Counted from the stretch's first letter, positions 44,301 to 54,735 are shown. The stretch: DNA of 64,000 nucleotides from Aspergillus flavus (GCF_009017415.1 NC_092408.1:62001-126000); one strand, 5' to 3'. Notes: generated from the sequence alone by a model not told the origin. Translations and numbers: made by a program.

Positions 44301-45736
44301 CTAAGCCGACTCTTCTCGTCTTCCTCGATGAGCCTACTAGTGGTTTAGACTCTCAGAGCTCATGGACTATCTGCGCGTTTCTCAAGAAACTTACCAACCA
44401 AGGCCAGGCGGTGTTGGCAACGATCCACCAACCTAGCGCAATGTTGTTCCAAACCTTTGACCGCTTATTGTTCTTAGCGAAAGGGGGTAAGACAGTCTAT
44501 TTTGGTGATATTGGCAAGGACTCCCGCACTTTGTTGGACTATTTCGAGCGAAACGGCGGCCGAATCTGCAAAGAACATGAGAACCCGGCCGAGTATATCC
44601 TCGAAACAGTTTCCGGTGATGTGGATAATAATGCACCGGATTGGGTGAAAGTATGGGACGAGAGCCCCGAGCATAAAGACGTACTTGCGGAGCTCGATCG
44701 GTTGCATTCCAGCCGAGAAAATGATTCCGCCTCTTCTAATGAGAACGCAGAGAGCAAAGATGAATTCGCAATGCCATTACACAGTCAGCTCTATCATGTT
44801 CTACGCCGTGTGTTTCAGCAATACTTGAGACAACCGGAGTATATTTTCTCGAAATTTATTTTGGGCATTGTTTCCGGTCTTTTTATCGGGTTCTCCTTCT
44901 GGAAGACTGACAACACGCAGCAAGGTTTCCAGAATTCTCTTTTCAGTATCTTCTTGTTGTGTACGATCTTCAACACGTTGGTGAACCAGATCATGCCTAA
45001 GTTTGTTGCCCAGCGTGCCCTCTATGAAGTCCGTGAGCGGCCGTCCCGAGTCTACTCCTGGAAGGTCTTCATCCTTTCTCAGATGATCGTCGAAATCCCC
45101 TTCCAATTTGGACTTGGCGTTTGCTCCTGGGCCTCATTCTACTGGTCTGTCTTTGGCGCCAATCAAGATTCCGAGCGCCGTGCTCTGATCATGCTCTTTA
45201 TCGTCCAGTTCTTCATCTATAGCGCGAGCATGGCCCAATTCGTTGTATGCGCGGTCGGGGAGCCCGCACTGGCCTCCATGATTGCCACCCTCATGTTTGG
45301 TCTCTCGTTCGTCTTCAGCGGTGTGATGCAGCCACCCCCAGCCCTCCCCGGATTCTGGATCTTCATGTATCGTGTATCCCCGTTCACATATTACATCGGC
45401 GGTATTGGAAGCACAGCCCTACACGGCCGTCCTGTGCAATGTAGCTCGACGGAACTCAGTGTGTTCGACCCACCCGACGGCCAAACCTGCGGTGAGTATA
45501 TGGCCAAATATCTCAATTCCGCCGGTGGCCAGTTGTATAACATGAACGCGACATCCGGTTGTGAGTACTGCGCCATGGACTCTGCGGATCAATACCTTGC
45601 CCAGCGGTGGATCTACTGGGAGGATCGCTGGAGAAACTACGGCATTTTCTGGGCGTATTTTGTGTTCAACATCGTTGGGGCGATCACCCTCTACTATCTA
45701 TTTAGGGTACGGAAGATCAGCCTGAAAAAGTCTTGA
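41390..45736 (+). CDS. PDR-type ABC transporter (ABCG family)
   Basis: Full-size pleiotropic-drug-resistance transporter of the plasma membrane, 1448 aa, single exon, ATP-driven export of hydrophobic compounds. Layout (NBD-TMD)x2. First NBD: Walker A GRPGSGCST at residue 165 (Cys in place of Lys, normal for fungal PDR), signature VSGGERKRVS, Walker B region DNSTRGLDA. Six helices follow with 'NPVYYAFEALVSNEFHGRNF'. Second NBD: canonical Walker A GVSGAGKTT at 850, degenerate signature LNVEQRKLLSIGV, Walker B LVFLDEPTSGLDSQSSW. The C-terminal membrane domain ends 'LYYLFRVRKISLKKS'. Asymmetric ATP sites are as in Cdr1/Pdr5. It could export the RiPP made 11 kb downstream, or act in general drug resistance; nothing in the sequence decides. 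Confidence 0.95.
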   Translation: MSSKFEVAPDVDPGTQIDTYPDHEDDTLSDTSSSVSSDEEQERQSLSRIASSRLGQVLSATHAKNEPQLDPNSPEFDHRRWAQFVLRRMHECGIEPPQQGVVFKDLQVSGSGSALQYQETVLSTFAIPFRTAARAIAGQKRMPRRQILRGFDGLLEGGELLLVLGRPGSGCSTLLKTICGRMGGLTLEPESTIHYNGVGYEDMIKHHRGEIAYNKEVDEHFPHLTVGQTLSFAAHARAPRRRIEGVTRTEFADTMTKVVMSVYGLSHTVNTKVGDNFIRGVSGGERKRVSIAEMFLSNCRIGAWDNSTRGLDAASALKFVRALRLSADMSNSCHAVAAYQASQSMYDLFEKVVVLYEGYEIYFGRCDAAVEYFQRMGWERPEKQVSPDFLTAITNPLERRARPGMEDKVPRSAKEFSEYWKRSVEYQNLRTEIGRYVQEHAPNGEAAQILRQVHEEKQARHTRTNSPYLLSIPMQIRLCVRRAYQRLRNDLPTAMSTVVVQTILSLIIGSVFYNSPNSSNAFFQKGAVLYFSVLMNALITIGEIMQLYAQRPIVEKQAAYAFVHPFTEALASALVDLPIKILRCSVFSIILYFLANLRREPSQFFIFYLLLICTILTMSGMFRSLASLTQTVGQAMALAGILVLCIVVYTGFTLPQPYMHPWLSWIRWINPVYYAFEALVSNEFHGRNFECTSYIPSYGTGTSFICSVVGAVAGERFVSGDAFIQQNYQYSYSHLWRNFGILIAFLIFFHVLYLTATEFISADKSTAEALVFRPGHAPSHLQDGDGIEAEKTNPTTEVRADADSIRLPEQKDILSWKSVCYDIPVKDGTRRLLDNVNGWVKPGTLTALMGVSGAGKTTLLDVLAQRVSIGVVTGDIFVNGKGLAANFPRRTGYVQQQDLHLETTTVREALRFSAMLRQPRSVSQQEKYDYVEQVIQVLGMEDYAEAVVGRLGEGLNVEQRKLLSIGVELAAKPTLLVFLDEPTSGLDSQSSWTICAFLKKLTNQGQAVLATIHQPSAMLFQTFDRLLFLAKGGKTVYFGDIGKDSRTLLDYFERNGGRICKEHENPAEYILETVSGDVDNNAPDWVKVWDESPEHKDVLAELDRLHSSRENDSASSNENAESKDEFAMPLHSQLYHVLRRVFQQYLRQPEYIFSKFILGIVSGLFIGFSFWKTDNTQQGFQNSLFSIFLLCTIFNTLVNQIMPKFVAQRALYEVRERPSRVYSWKVFILSQMIVEIPFQFGLGVCSWASFYWSVFGANQDSERRALIMLFIVQFFIYSASMAQFVVCAVGEPALASMIATLMFGLSFVFSGVMQPPPALPGFWIFMYRVSPFTYYIGGIGSTALHGRPVQCSSTELSVFDPPDGQTCGEYMAKYLNSAGGQLYNMNATSGCEYCAMDSADQYLAQRWIYWEDRWRNYGIFWAYFVFNIVGAITLYYLFRVRKISLKKS

Positions 45737-46110
45737 GCCCGCCATCATGATACCCATACTTGCTTTGCTTCCACTGTATATTCAAATGTACACTGTGTGG
45801 TGTTTCCTTCGCTGTGTGGCCTGTGACTCTCCGTTCGGGCCAGGTCGTGTGAGGTAGCGTTTTAGTTGCAGTAGTAATAGAATAAAGTAGTTCGCAATAA
45901 AAGTGAAATCGGAACTGTCTCTTGCTTACGCTGTAAATGCGATGTTCGACTGCTAGTAGCTGACGAATGAAGTTTTGGCCCCAGGCTCCACCCGCGTTGC
46001 TGCCTTGAAGCCTTGAAGCCTTGACCCCGGCTTTCCGACTCGCCGTGAGGAGTCAATATAATTTCGACCTGCTGGTCGCAAACGCTTCGGCTTTCCCATA
46101 ACAGCGCACG
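45737..46110. other. Intergenic region
   Basis: 3' flank of the ABC gene and 5' flank of the F-box gene. It contains a short direct repeat GCCTTGAA(GCCTTGAA) near 46002-46021. No gene. Confidence 0.4.
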
Positions 46111-47563
46111 ATGGCACTTTCACCAAAAGCAGAGGACCTGCAGCCAACTCGCTCACCGTTTCTGGTGGTGGAGGTATGGTACATGATCACTGACATCCTT
46201 TGTGACGCCGAGAACGAAGAGCAGGATGAGGGCAGGACGAGGGCCAAGTGTTCCTCGCCGCTCCGCGACCTAATCAGCCTAAGTAGCACATGTACATGGC
46301 TTCGCACTATACTGGTTCCGCGTATATTTGCGGTTATATATCTAAGAAACACGACCAAGAGCGCCCTGTCAATAAAGGCTATCGCCGATAGCAACTTCTC
46401 GGGGTTCGTCAAAGAGGTGCAATACGTCGCCAGCTGTGAGTCAGGTGTGTTGAAAAGCAATTGCTAATAGCCTGATAACGTGTAAAACGGCGATTAAAGC
46501 TCATGAGCCCTGGCGCAGATCCTCAGAAATCACCGCTTGAAGATGTCTATCCGCCAGAGGTCGACACGGTTCTTTCCAGTCTCGCCTCTTTCAAGAACCT
46601 TCGAACTATTAGCGTCGAGTTTCCCTCGACGATGACGAGCTAGCAGATTACATTCAGAACTTCAACTTCAATGACGACCCCCACGCAGCTGAGGTCGAGG
46701 AGAGAAAGAATGCCTGGCGGGGACTGATGGCGGCAAGTTTCCGCGCCATCTTGTCTAGCTACAGTGCTCCACGCTACCCAGGTGCTCAGATTCCTCTCTC
46801 GCTCACCATCCATGAACTCAATATTGTTCCAATATCGGTATTTTCCACTAGGGAATTCCATGATTTTCTTTCGCATTTAACGAGTTTCAACATGTCTCTG
46901 ATGCACGGTGCCGGCTGGATGTTAAATACCTTCAAGGTATTCTATGGATTCCCAGACTGTCTGGGCCCGTGGTTCTTCAACCACCTAACCTCTGCCGAGG
47001 AGTTTAGTTTCGACCCTCAAGAGTCTGCACCGCTAGGCGATGCAGGCCAGCGCCATGCTTTTGATATATCGCTGCGGAAGGCTAACATGCCACGGCTGCG
47101 AAAGCTCAGTCTCGGCAACATCTACCTGTGCCTAGAGTTGAAAGACTTCCTTCTCCGGCATCTTGACCCGTTAGAATCGATATCGTTACACGAGTGCTAC
47201 AGCTGCAAAGACTTGGATGGTGTTGAAGGTATGTCTTGGAGCGAACTGTTTTGTGCTCTGGCAGACAAGTCACCAACTCGTCTCACCTGCTTCTCGTTGC
47301 ATTGGGACGATGATCAAGAGGATCTACCCGACCTAGATGACGACATGGGGGATCCAATGCTTGTCGCACAGGTCCGAAGAAAGCTCGAGATTGAATCCGA
47401 CGCCATGGCATTTCCCTTCGGCTACTGCGATGTATCTGAGAAATACGGAAATGCAACCCACGACTGGGATGCCAACCGAGCAGCCTTCGTGCAAGGAGAT
47501 GACTACAGAAGCTATCAGGATTTTATGGCGATCGTAGAATCGAATGCTACTGGTAACCACTAG
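46111..47563 (+). pseudogene. Disrupted F-box-like protein gene
   Basis: The N-terminal exon (from 46111) has an F-box-like start: 'FLVVEVWYMITDILCDAENE', 'LRDLISLSSTCTWLRTILVP'. A candidate intron with GTGAGT donor (46436) and AG at 46498-46499 follows. The next segment 'LEDVYPPEVDTVLSSLASFK' is in one frame to 46620; then DDDELADYIQNFNFNDD continues in another frame into the long frame ending at 47563 ('LRKLSLGNIYLCLELKDFLL', leucine-rich). No intron can bridge the switch near 46620-46630, so at least one frameshift exists, and the candidate intron also leaves the phase wrong. Likely a recently inactivated gene, or one carrying a sequence error. The intact product would be a substrate adaptor for SCF ubiquitin ligase. 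Confidence 0.6.
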
Positions 47564-48290
47564 AACAACTAAACCGCAGTGGTACAGTTGTGGAGAAATA
47601 TCAACCATTGTTTCATTGAAGCATGTACATAGCATTTATAAATTTACTCTTCCTACAGGGATAAAATATCAGTCACATCTTCATCTTAGCAGACCACACA
47701 ACGTTGTCAAAGAACGTTGGTGAATAAAGGCTACCCTCGAAATTCCTCAAAAAGGAGGGAGAAATTGCTTCTGCTATGCTAGATAGAGAGAGCTTTTACC
47801 CCTATTATTAATCGATATAAGGGAAAGAAAATGTAGGTGATTAAGCCCTATAGTGCACTTCCTACTCCGGGTGAAAGAGTTTGCAACGCATATCTCATGT
47901 ACCGAAACGTGAATCTATATTTAAATCTTGCCAGCAGTAATCTATCACAAATGTGAAATATTTGTTGAGTGCAGAACCTATATAATAAAACACCTCGAGG
48001 CAAAAAGCTGTGCTAGCAAAACGAGTGAGCCGTATAGGGCCAGACGTCCGTATAACCTGCCCATATATACTATTCCTCCAGCGCATGTCCCATCGAACCC
48101 ATATAAAGTAGCAAGCCAGGATGATAGCCGACGGGCTGGATTCCTTCTTTGCGAGTCTGCAACTAGCGCTCCCCCGAGAAACTGATGGTGGTGTAGATGA
48201 CAGATACTAGGCATCGTACTCCAAGGCCAATGTGAACAAGTATTCGCGGCATAAATTTCAATAGGCCATGCTGGAGGTGCTCAGACGAGT
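47564..48290. other. Intergenic region, nothing recognised
   Basis: About 730 bases, moderately AT-rich; 3' flanks of the two convergent genes. Only short frames. Confidence 0.4.
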
Positions 48291-49016
48291 TCAAACTGAA
48301 GAAGCGTCTATAATTCGTTGTGATGTCTGTACTTCTGGAGACAGACCTTTCAGTGCCGAAGCCAGTTCGTCCGCAGCTTGCTGAAGAGTATCGTCGGAAA
48401 GCGGTTGCAATGCATCCAGAATGAACAGTACTCGCGTGGTGTCATCCGTCAGCGCTGTGCGTGGGCCCTGTCGCCAGTTCCAGCGGCGGCACGTAATGCC
48501 AGTATTATCACACCAAATCGGCTCCCCATGTGCAGCCAGTTCTGTCTGAGGCTCTCCTCCAGAGAAAGTCTGGAAGGGCTCCTCACCAGTGGCGCGTACT
48601 AGAAACGGCGCGCCGTCGTACTTGTCAAGGTCTTCGCCACCGAAGGGGATCTGATGCTTGACGGAAATCGCATTGTATATATCGGTTAACCGATTGACCC
48701 GGGGTAGGCCAGTTGCTGCACGCCGTGTCAACGCCTCAAGGCTGTTGCGTGTTTTCTGGGGCTTGGCTCCGAAAGCCTTATACGCCTCCCGCCACGCGGC
48801 GATATGTGGGAGTTCCGTCACGGCGGACTTTGAGAGCAATTCTTTCACGGTAGCTTCTGCCTCCTGGAGGAAAGCCTCACTGGCCTCATCACTAGGACCT
48901 GGAGGAATTCCCTCGACCACCATCAAGAGTGCGCGGTAATCCGGACGTAGCTGGAAGATTTCCGGGGCGACGCGCGCCGACTGCAGCAAGGTCTGTGCGA
49001 GTTGTGTGCTGCCCAT
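48291..49016 (-). CDS. B3/B4 tRNA-binding domain protein
   Basis: 241-aa single-exon protein consisting mostly of a B3/B4 domain, as found in the beta subunit of phenylalanyl-tRNA synthetase and in stand-alone proteins thought to act in tRNA-related editing. Signatures: 'ELPHIAAWREAYKAFGAKPQ', 'GLPRVNRLTDIYNAISVKHQ', 'IPFGGEDLDKYDG', and CRRWNWRQGPRTALTDDTTRV. The N-terminal part is 'FQLRPDYRALLMVVEGIP'. No signal peptide. It probably has a housekeeping or stress role unrelated to the RiPP genes. Start at 49016 fits the domain boundary. Confidence 0.85.
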   Translation of the reverse strand: MGSTQLAQTLLQSARVAPEIFQLRPDYRALLMVVEGIPPGPSDEASEAFLQEAEATVKELLSKSAVTELPHIAAWREAYKAFGAKPQKTRNSLEALTRRAATGLPRVNRLTDIYNAISVKHQIPFGGEDLDKYDGAPFLVRATGEEPFQTFSGGEPQTELAAHGEPIWCDNTGITCRRWNWRQGPRTALTDDTTRVLFILDALQPLSDDTLQQAADELASALKGLSPEVQTSQRIIDASSV

Positions 49017-49423
49017 GGCTATATTGGGGTTAAAGTCTTGAAGTGAAGATTATTGAGCTGTTGGCCTCAGACACAAGGGAGATGAAAGGCAGAGTTTGTG
49101 AAAGATAAGTCTGGTCAAGTCAAGAAAGATGTGCTCGTCATTTGCTCGAGACGGTACTCTTTATATAGGGCTTGAAAAGTGGTGGGTCTGGCTTCTTCGG
49201 GACCCACTCCCATCAACTTCCCAAAGCAGTAATGAAACTGAAAGACTCCAAAAGATCAAATTCGGCGTAGGTGATGTAGAATTACATTACAGTCTTGCAA
49301 AAATTTTTTCTCCTCGTGGCAAATGTGTTGTCACCCATGCCGGCTTGCCGGAGAAATTGCACTTGGTTAGCAGTGTTAAAGATACTTGCTACAGAACGAG
49401 ATTAAGTACATTGAATATTACGA
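49017..49423. other. Intergenic region, upstream of the B3/B4 gene
   Basis: About 400 bases between the B3/B4 start and the 3' end of the bZIP-ankyrin gene. An overlapping plus-strand frame (from 49129) has no family character. Confidence 0.4.
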
Positions 49424-50608
49424 TTATGATTGCGGCTGTGTGCTACCAGCGATACGAGCATTGGGATCAGCACCTTCGCGAACCAACAGTCTCACTACCG
49501 CCTCATATCCCAACTCCACGGCTACGTGCAATGGAGTCCGCCCAAACTCGTCGGCCAATTCCGTGTCGGCACCTTGCTCAAGGAGCACAGACACAGAGTC
49601 CGTATGCCCTCTCGTTGTCGCGTAGTGGAGGGCAGTGCGGCCTGCGAAATCAGTTGCATCGAGCTCCGCGCCATGATCCAACAGAAACCGCAGCACATTA
49701 GTGTGGCCTTTCTCGGCGCAGATGTGGAGTGTCGTTTTGCCCTCCGAGTACTTTGCATCGCCATAGAACGATATTGACTGATCCAGGGAGCTGCCTGAAT
49801 GGTGGGAAGGTATAGCACTGGAGTGCCGACGTGTGGCATTACTCGTCATCTGAGCTCTATGTGCGGACGAGAGAGGTTGTTTCCGTGCCTGTGATATGTA
49901 AGACAGAGACAATGACAAAGTCGAAGTGGTAGGAATATTCATACAGGCGGGTTACTGCTCACCGAGGCTCGGCGGGCATTAGGAACTGCAAGGTGCTTTA
50001 CAGGCTCAAGTGGACAATGCTGTGCTAAGGGGTCAGTGGGCTGCGGAGTTATCCGTAACGAAATCGGTGGCAAGTCGCCCGGAAATCTGGAATGGCATGC
50101 ATCTGGGCCGTCGTCTCGAGTATGCTCTTTCTGATTGTCCGATATCAACTCTTGTGGCGAACAAAAGAGAGGAAATGAAACAGGCGATATAGGCCCAGCC
50201 GGCATATGACTGGGGCTGTGGCTATTAAGTTCATGGCTGGTCAATGTGGAGACAGCAGGATAGTCCACTGCCACCCAGATCTCATCCTGCTTATTACTCG
50301 CCTGAGACGAGGATTGAACCTCATGTGGTGGTGCCGCAACCTTGCGGCTGTCATTAGGCTGTTGTTCTACATTTATTCCACTCGTCTCTGGTGGAAATGG
50401 ATTTTCCGATCCCTGCTGCTGGTTACGCTGCTGCTTCTCCTTCAAAGCCTGTCTCCGTCCTAGGCGCATAGCACTCTTAGTTCTATTTCCCATTGCACTG
50501 TCGTATAGTCTACTCACGGAAGTTTCTCTGTGCCACCCGATTCTGTAACTTGCGTCGTTCCCGGGCATCCATGGTGGACGCTACTATATTTGCCTCCTGG
50601 GCATCCAT
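49424..50608 (-). CDS. bZIP-ankyrin repeat protein (putative transcription factor)
   Basis: I reconstruct three exons (minus): 50608-50518, 50459-49963, 49888-49424, introns 58 and 74 nt with GTGAGT/GTGAGC donors, phase kept, 350 aa. The first splice completes a bZIP basic region: RRKLQNRVAQRNF joined to RRRQALKEKQQRN, i.e. NRVAQRNFR as in Pap1/AP-1-like fungal factors. A Pro/Ser-rich disordered middle follows. Residues about 240-340 form three ankyrin repeats: 'EGKTTLHICAEKGHTNVLRF', 'FAGRTALHYATTRGHTDSVS', 'FGRTPLHVAVELGYEAVVRL'. bZIP-plus-ankyrin architecture is known among secondary-metabolism regulators. It may regulate the cluster starting 1.9 kb downstream; this is inference from position. 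A second in-frame ATG lies at 50572. Confidence 0.8.
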
Positions 50609-51628
50609 ACGTATCATGAAATGTCTTTTGATCTTCCTGTACCCCTCTGTCTGTAGCTACACATTTCCAAAGCATATTCCAGGAGATGCGGTTTGTTTAT
50701 ACATATGATTTCGTGCGACCCCGCGCACCACTGCCCGTATTTGCTATGAATCCCTGCGGCTGACTGCCTTCTCAATCGCAGGGTTCGCGATGTGACCAAG
50801 TGGTGGCTTACTGCTTGAGATCACAGTGTGATAGCTGCGGCTTATCTGGATTAGGATTCCAGGGCAAGATTAAGCGAATTAAAACAAGGCCGGGATTTGG
50901 AGATCTGCAAGCGTAACCCCTTCAAGTTAAGGCTGTTCATACGTTAGGTCACCCGCATGAGACTCCGCATGAAGGGCTACCTTGGGTCAACCCTAAAGTG
51001 GCGGAGGATCGACCGGATTATGCGGACTTTATGCAATGTTGACCCCAGACTTTAGACTATTGGAAATTAACATACAGTGTACTGTACTGTACTTTACAGA
51101 TATATTACTTATTTGCTGTTCTAGGACACGTGCAGGCACCTGTCAAGTATACACATTCACATCCATGCATCCTCGGCCCTTCACGCCACATACGCAAGGA
51201 CGGCTTGAAGTCGCTGGTCTGGATTACACAATTGATAACCGTTGCTTTTTTCGCCCCTCCTTCGCAGTGCAGTAACACCCGCACAAGGTCACCAGTCCTA
51301 CAGTCCCTCACAGCTGGTGCGTGTGCCTTGACTCTGGACTTGGTCGGCCTTAACTGTTGTGGAGCCGGATTCGTGCTCCGATGGTATTCTAACTGGATCA
51401 TCTGCAGATGAAGTGGCAAACGCAGATGGCAAGGTAACATTCAGCTGAAGCTCATCTCTTCAGACGTCCCGATGGCTGCCTAGTCGAAGGACTGTTTATC
51501 ACCGTTTTATATACACCTCCCCCTACCTCATCTCAAGTCTGTTTCGAACAACAGAGCAACTCACATTGCCTGATTTATCTCAATATTTATCTGACCACGC
51601 ATTCGCAACCTGTCACCTCCCACTCACC
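50609..51628. other. Divergent intergenic region
   Basis: Shared upstream region of the bZIP-ankyrin gene (minus) and TPR gene (plus), about 1 kb. TATATAC at 51509-51515 lies about 115 bases before the TPR start. Frames present here (79-111 aa) look non-coding. Confidence 0.35.
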
Positions 51629-52297
51629 ATGTCCTCGCAATCCTGGAAACCAGTCAGACCTGATGGAGCGTTCTGGGAATCTCTTGACCCTGTCATCAGC
51701 AGCACTGTGGCCGAGTGCCTCTCCCCCGCCGTGCTCGATGACATAAATAACCATTCCACCCTTTCCAACCCGGCCAAGTTCGAGCTCCTCGAGCAGGCCT
51801 TGACGAGAAAGCTTCTATCTCTTGAAGAGAGCGCGAACCCATCCTCTCTCCATGACACGGACTACCCCACTTGGCAACGCCTCAACTTCGCCCTTTTCCA
51901 CGTCCTCCGCGGCGCCGGCGATGCTGCAAGGCAGAAAGAAACCCTCCTCAAGCTAGTCAACAACCCTGGCCCAAGCGGACAGGATGTAGCAGCGTTGCAG
52001 AACTTGGCTACATTATACGAGGAAACAGGCGAGCATGCACAGGCAGAGAAGCTCGCTAAGGAGACCTTGCCATTGCTTCGGCAACATCCAGCCCTGGGAC
52101 AGGATAGTCCCCAGTCTCTGGGGTCGCTGCGTATCCTGATCAAGGCTCTTTGGAAACAGGGCAAGGAGAAGGAGGCGGAACAGGTGATACAAGAGGCCAG
52201 CGCTAGTATTGATAGATTGGCGGGAGGAAAGTTTTCAGACGTCCAGCAAGAAGAGAAGGAAGCGCTGGAAACGGTTGTTGCAGACTTGAAGAAGTAA
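51629..52297 (+). CDS. Tetratricopeptide-repeat protein
   Basis: I use the ATG at 51629 (CACCATGTCC context, MSSQSWKPVRPDG), 21 codons inside the longest frame, giving 222 aa. The central part carries a recognisable TPR unit, 'DVAALQNLATLYEETGEHAQ' followed by AEKLAKETLPLL, and a second, 'SLRILIKALWKQGKEKEAEQ'. All-helical and cytosolic with no enzymatic motif; a protein-protein interaction scaffold. Single exon. Short fungal TPR proteins of this type are often found next to secondary-metabolite genes, but a specific role is unknown. Confidence 0.75.
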   Translation: MSSQSWKPVRPDGAFWESLDPVISSTVAECLSPAVLDDINNHSTLSNPAKFELLEQALTRKLLSLEESANPSSLHDTDYPTWQRLNFALFHVLRGAGDAARQKETLLKLVNNPGPSGQDVAALQNLATLYEETGEHAQAEKLAKETLPLLRQHPALGQDSPQSLGSLRILIKALWKQGKEKEAEQVIQEASASIDRLAGGKFSDVQQEEKEALETVVADLKK

Positions 52298-52444
52298 GAC
52301 ATTACTCTGGTCAATTTAGGTCCGATTAATTTTACAAAGTTCGTGATGGTGGTAGTGTGATATGAAAGGAAAAGATGCCCTAGGCACGAGTGAACATCTT
52401 CTGTACCGCCATTATCCTGTAGATCATGAAAGCAAGAGCCCGGT

Positions 52445-53430
52445 CTAAATAACCCCCCAGTCTCCCCTCCAGCCTTCAATCTGCTCCCAACTACGACAAG
52501 CATGTGTCACCCCCCACCCTTGCAACGGGCTCCGGTTCTTCTGTGGCATCTCATCCGGCGGTTCTAGAGTCACGTCTCCCGAGCACATCACTGACTGTCT
52601 GAGGTAATCCAAACAATGCTCAAGATGGTTATGCTCGAAATCATGATCATCCCGAGTCCCAGGTCCACGTCCCTCCTGGCGCGAGATGATAGGAAGAAGG
52701 GCCAGGTGCATAATCTTGAGGCAGTGAAGCTGGTGGTAGACTGAAACCATGTAGGTATTGTTCGTGCCGGGAACAACATCTTTGTTCGGCTTCAGATCGT
52801 AGGCCTCTGGGTCTGGGACAGTAACGAAGCCATAACTTGCTAGTGAAGCCATTAGCTATGTCGATAGCATTAGACGGGAGGTGAGCATACGCAGTCCGTA
52901 TCTACCCCAGGCTTCTGTTATCTGTCTCTTTGTCCTTAGATTCTCGAACCGGGGGCTTTCAAGGAAAGGTGTATTCACGATTTGAACTATAAATGGTTAG
53001 TGCCTCATAAGCATCTTCTGCGGGAAGGTAATCCACATTCTGGAGTAGGCGATTTGGCCTTATGTCTTGTTGTTGGAAGGTTGACAGCGTCAGAGGTGAC
53101 GGCCGTCAGCGAAGCAATCATGAATACAACAAGGAGAACAATGACTACTATGGGAAGCCAAAGCCTGGCTTTGACTTCAGATAGCGACACGGATTTCTTG
53201 TCTGGCATGTCATGGGCATGCTCCGGGTACATAGGTAAGTATTTCCTTTGAGCGACCGGAGACATCACCGCACCCATTGAGGAGAATCTGGCCTTCGGAT
53301 TGAGAAATTGATTGCTCATTCCAAGACCCTGCCTTGCCGTGACTACATAGACAATTGCTGACAAGGGGGGAATGTCAGCAATGTAAGCATAAGGCATCTT
53401 GCATGATGAATGTGTGGTTTCATAGAACAA
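52445..53430 (-). CDS. UstYa-like protein A (DUF3328)
   Basis: Member of the UstYa family, which catalyses oxidative macrocyclisation of ribosomal peptides in fungal dikaritin pathways. Exons (minus): start to 53037, 52986-52891, 52839-52445, with introns 53036-52987 (50 nt, donor GTGGAT) and 52890-52840 (51 nt). A single transmembrane helix 'LWLPIVVIVLLVVFMIASLT' follows a short cytosolic tail. After splicing the luminal part has 'ITEAWGRYGLPSYGFVTVP' and both HxxHC motifs: YHQLHCLKIMH and HLEHCLDYLRQSVMC. The start is uncertain: the frame opens at 53430, but internal Met codons such as MSNQFLNPK are also plausible. First gene of a six-gene UstYa run; 3' end faces the TPR gene. Confidence 0.82.
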
Positions 53431-53561
53431 GTCCTACCTCGCATGCAAGATGGCTAACGAAGAAATGAAGACAAAGAAACAGGCTTGCCGGGCCTATACT
53501 AGGATCTACGTTTGGGCACAGCGGATAATTTCCAATCATTCTCTTTGCTACTCGACTTCCC

Positions 53562-54600
53562 CTAGGCGTTTTCCCCATCATACCGGTTGTCCCCCAGATG
53601 TCCAAACCGTTCGGGGTTGTAAATCTTCTTAAACTTGCTACTCATGACATGAGCCTCCTGGTCAGCTGGCCTCCTCATATCCACAAACATATGCTCGTTG
53701 ACTGCATGTTCCCTCTGCCACTCCAGAATAGCTCTGAAATTCGTACATTTATGCGGAATATTGAAATCCGGCCAAGGGTGATCGACTGCATCCGTCCAGA
53801 AATGTGTATAAACGTCCGTGTTTGCATGGCAGAGTACATTCTGTAGTAGCATGTATATGCAGTGAGAGACATGGTGTCGATGCTTTTCGTCCGTTTGATT
53901 AAAGCCACCTGGATACTTCTTCTCATAGTAGTAGTCAAAGTATATCTCCATGCGCAGAGCATTCAGGCAATGCAGCTGGTGCAGCGCATCAATCCGACCG
54001 GCATACATGTCGTCTCCTAGTCCAAATTCCGCTGAAAGCTTGACGGCCATGGCAGGGTCTTTACCGATAGATAGAACGTCTTCTCGGGAGAGGGCAATCG
54101 GTCTGGTATCAGAAATAACGGTCCATGCTCTGTCCACCTCTGGACTCGGCCCTTGGCGGAAGATGCTGGGATTGTCGTCGGGGAAAAGCGTGGCGTCCAT
54201 GTTTCTGATAGAGAACGACAAATCCTCTCCTTTCAATACCGGCGCTATGCTATGTTAGCCGTATACTTCCATGTGCAGTTATATGACATGACTTACAAGG
54301 CATAGCGGTCTGCTCTCTCAGGGAATCCCTATTGTCCTGTATAGAACTCCAAAACAGGAAGCTTGAAACTGTAAAGAGAATGATATTCAACCATAGTAGA
54401 AGTGTTGATCGATCTCCTAGATGTTGACTCAATCTTCGATATGATGTTGTGATGGATTTCAAGCGCCCATCAGGACGCCTTAATCCCCGTGTGGCCTCTT
54501 TCAGAGTGATCTTGTCCTCACCATCGTCGATGTCGACCTCGGCATACTTGATATCAGTTCTCCTTGCGAAAATTGCCTTGATTTTACCGAAGTATGCCAT
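53562..54600 (-). CDS. UstYa-like protein B (DUF3328)
   Basis: Two exons (minus): 54600-54297 and 54244-53562, with a 52-nt intron (GTAAGT ... CATAG), giving 328 aa. The N-terminus is cytosolic (MAYFGKIKAIFARRTDIKY...), the membrane anchor is 'TLLLWLNIILFTVSSFLFW', and the luminal domain carries 'VDRAWTVISDTRPIALSRED', motif 1 ALHQLHCLNALRMEI and motif 2 HHVSHCIYMLLQNVLCHANTD. 'PHKCTNFRAILEWQREHAVN' is the conserved C-terminal Cys segment. All HxxHC ligands are intact, so it should be catalytically competent in peptide crosslinking. Its upstream region has an inverted repeat shared with other cluster promoters. Confidence 0.88.
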
Positions 54601-54735
54601 TTTTGTTCACTGCATTTTTCAATTTCTAAACTGAATATACGAAAGATGCACTTTTGGGCTTCCGTGATACCGACAAGCCCTTTTCACGTCCATTATCGTG
54701 CGGGAAAGTCGATCGATCGTTTGTGGTGACACTGT

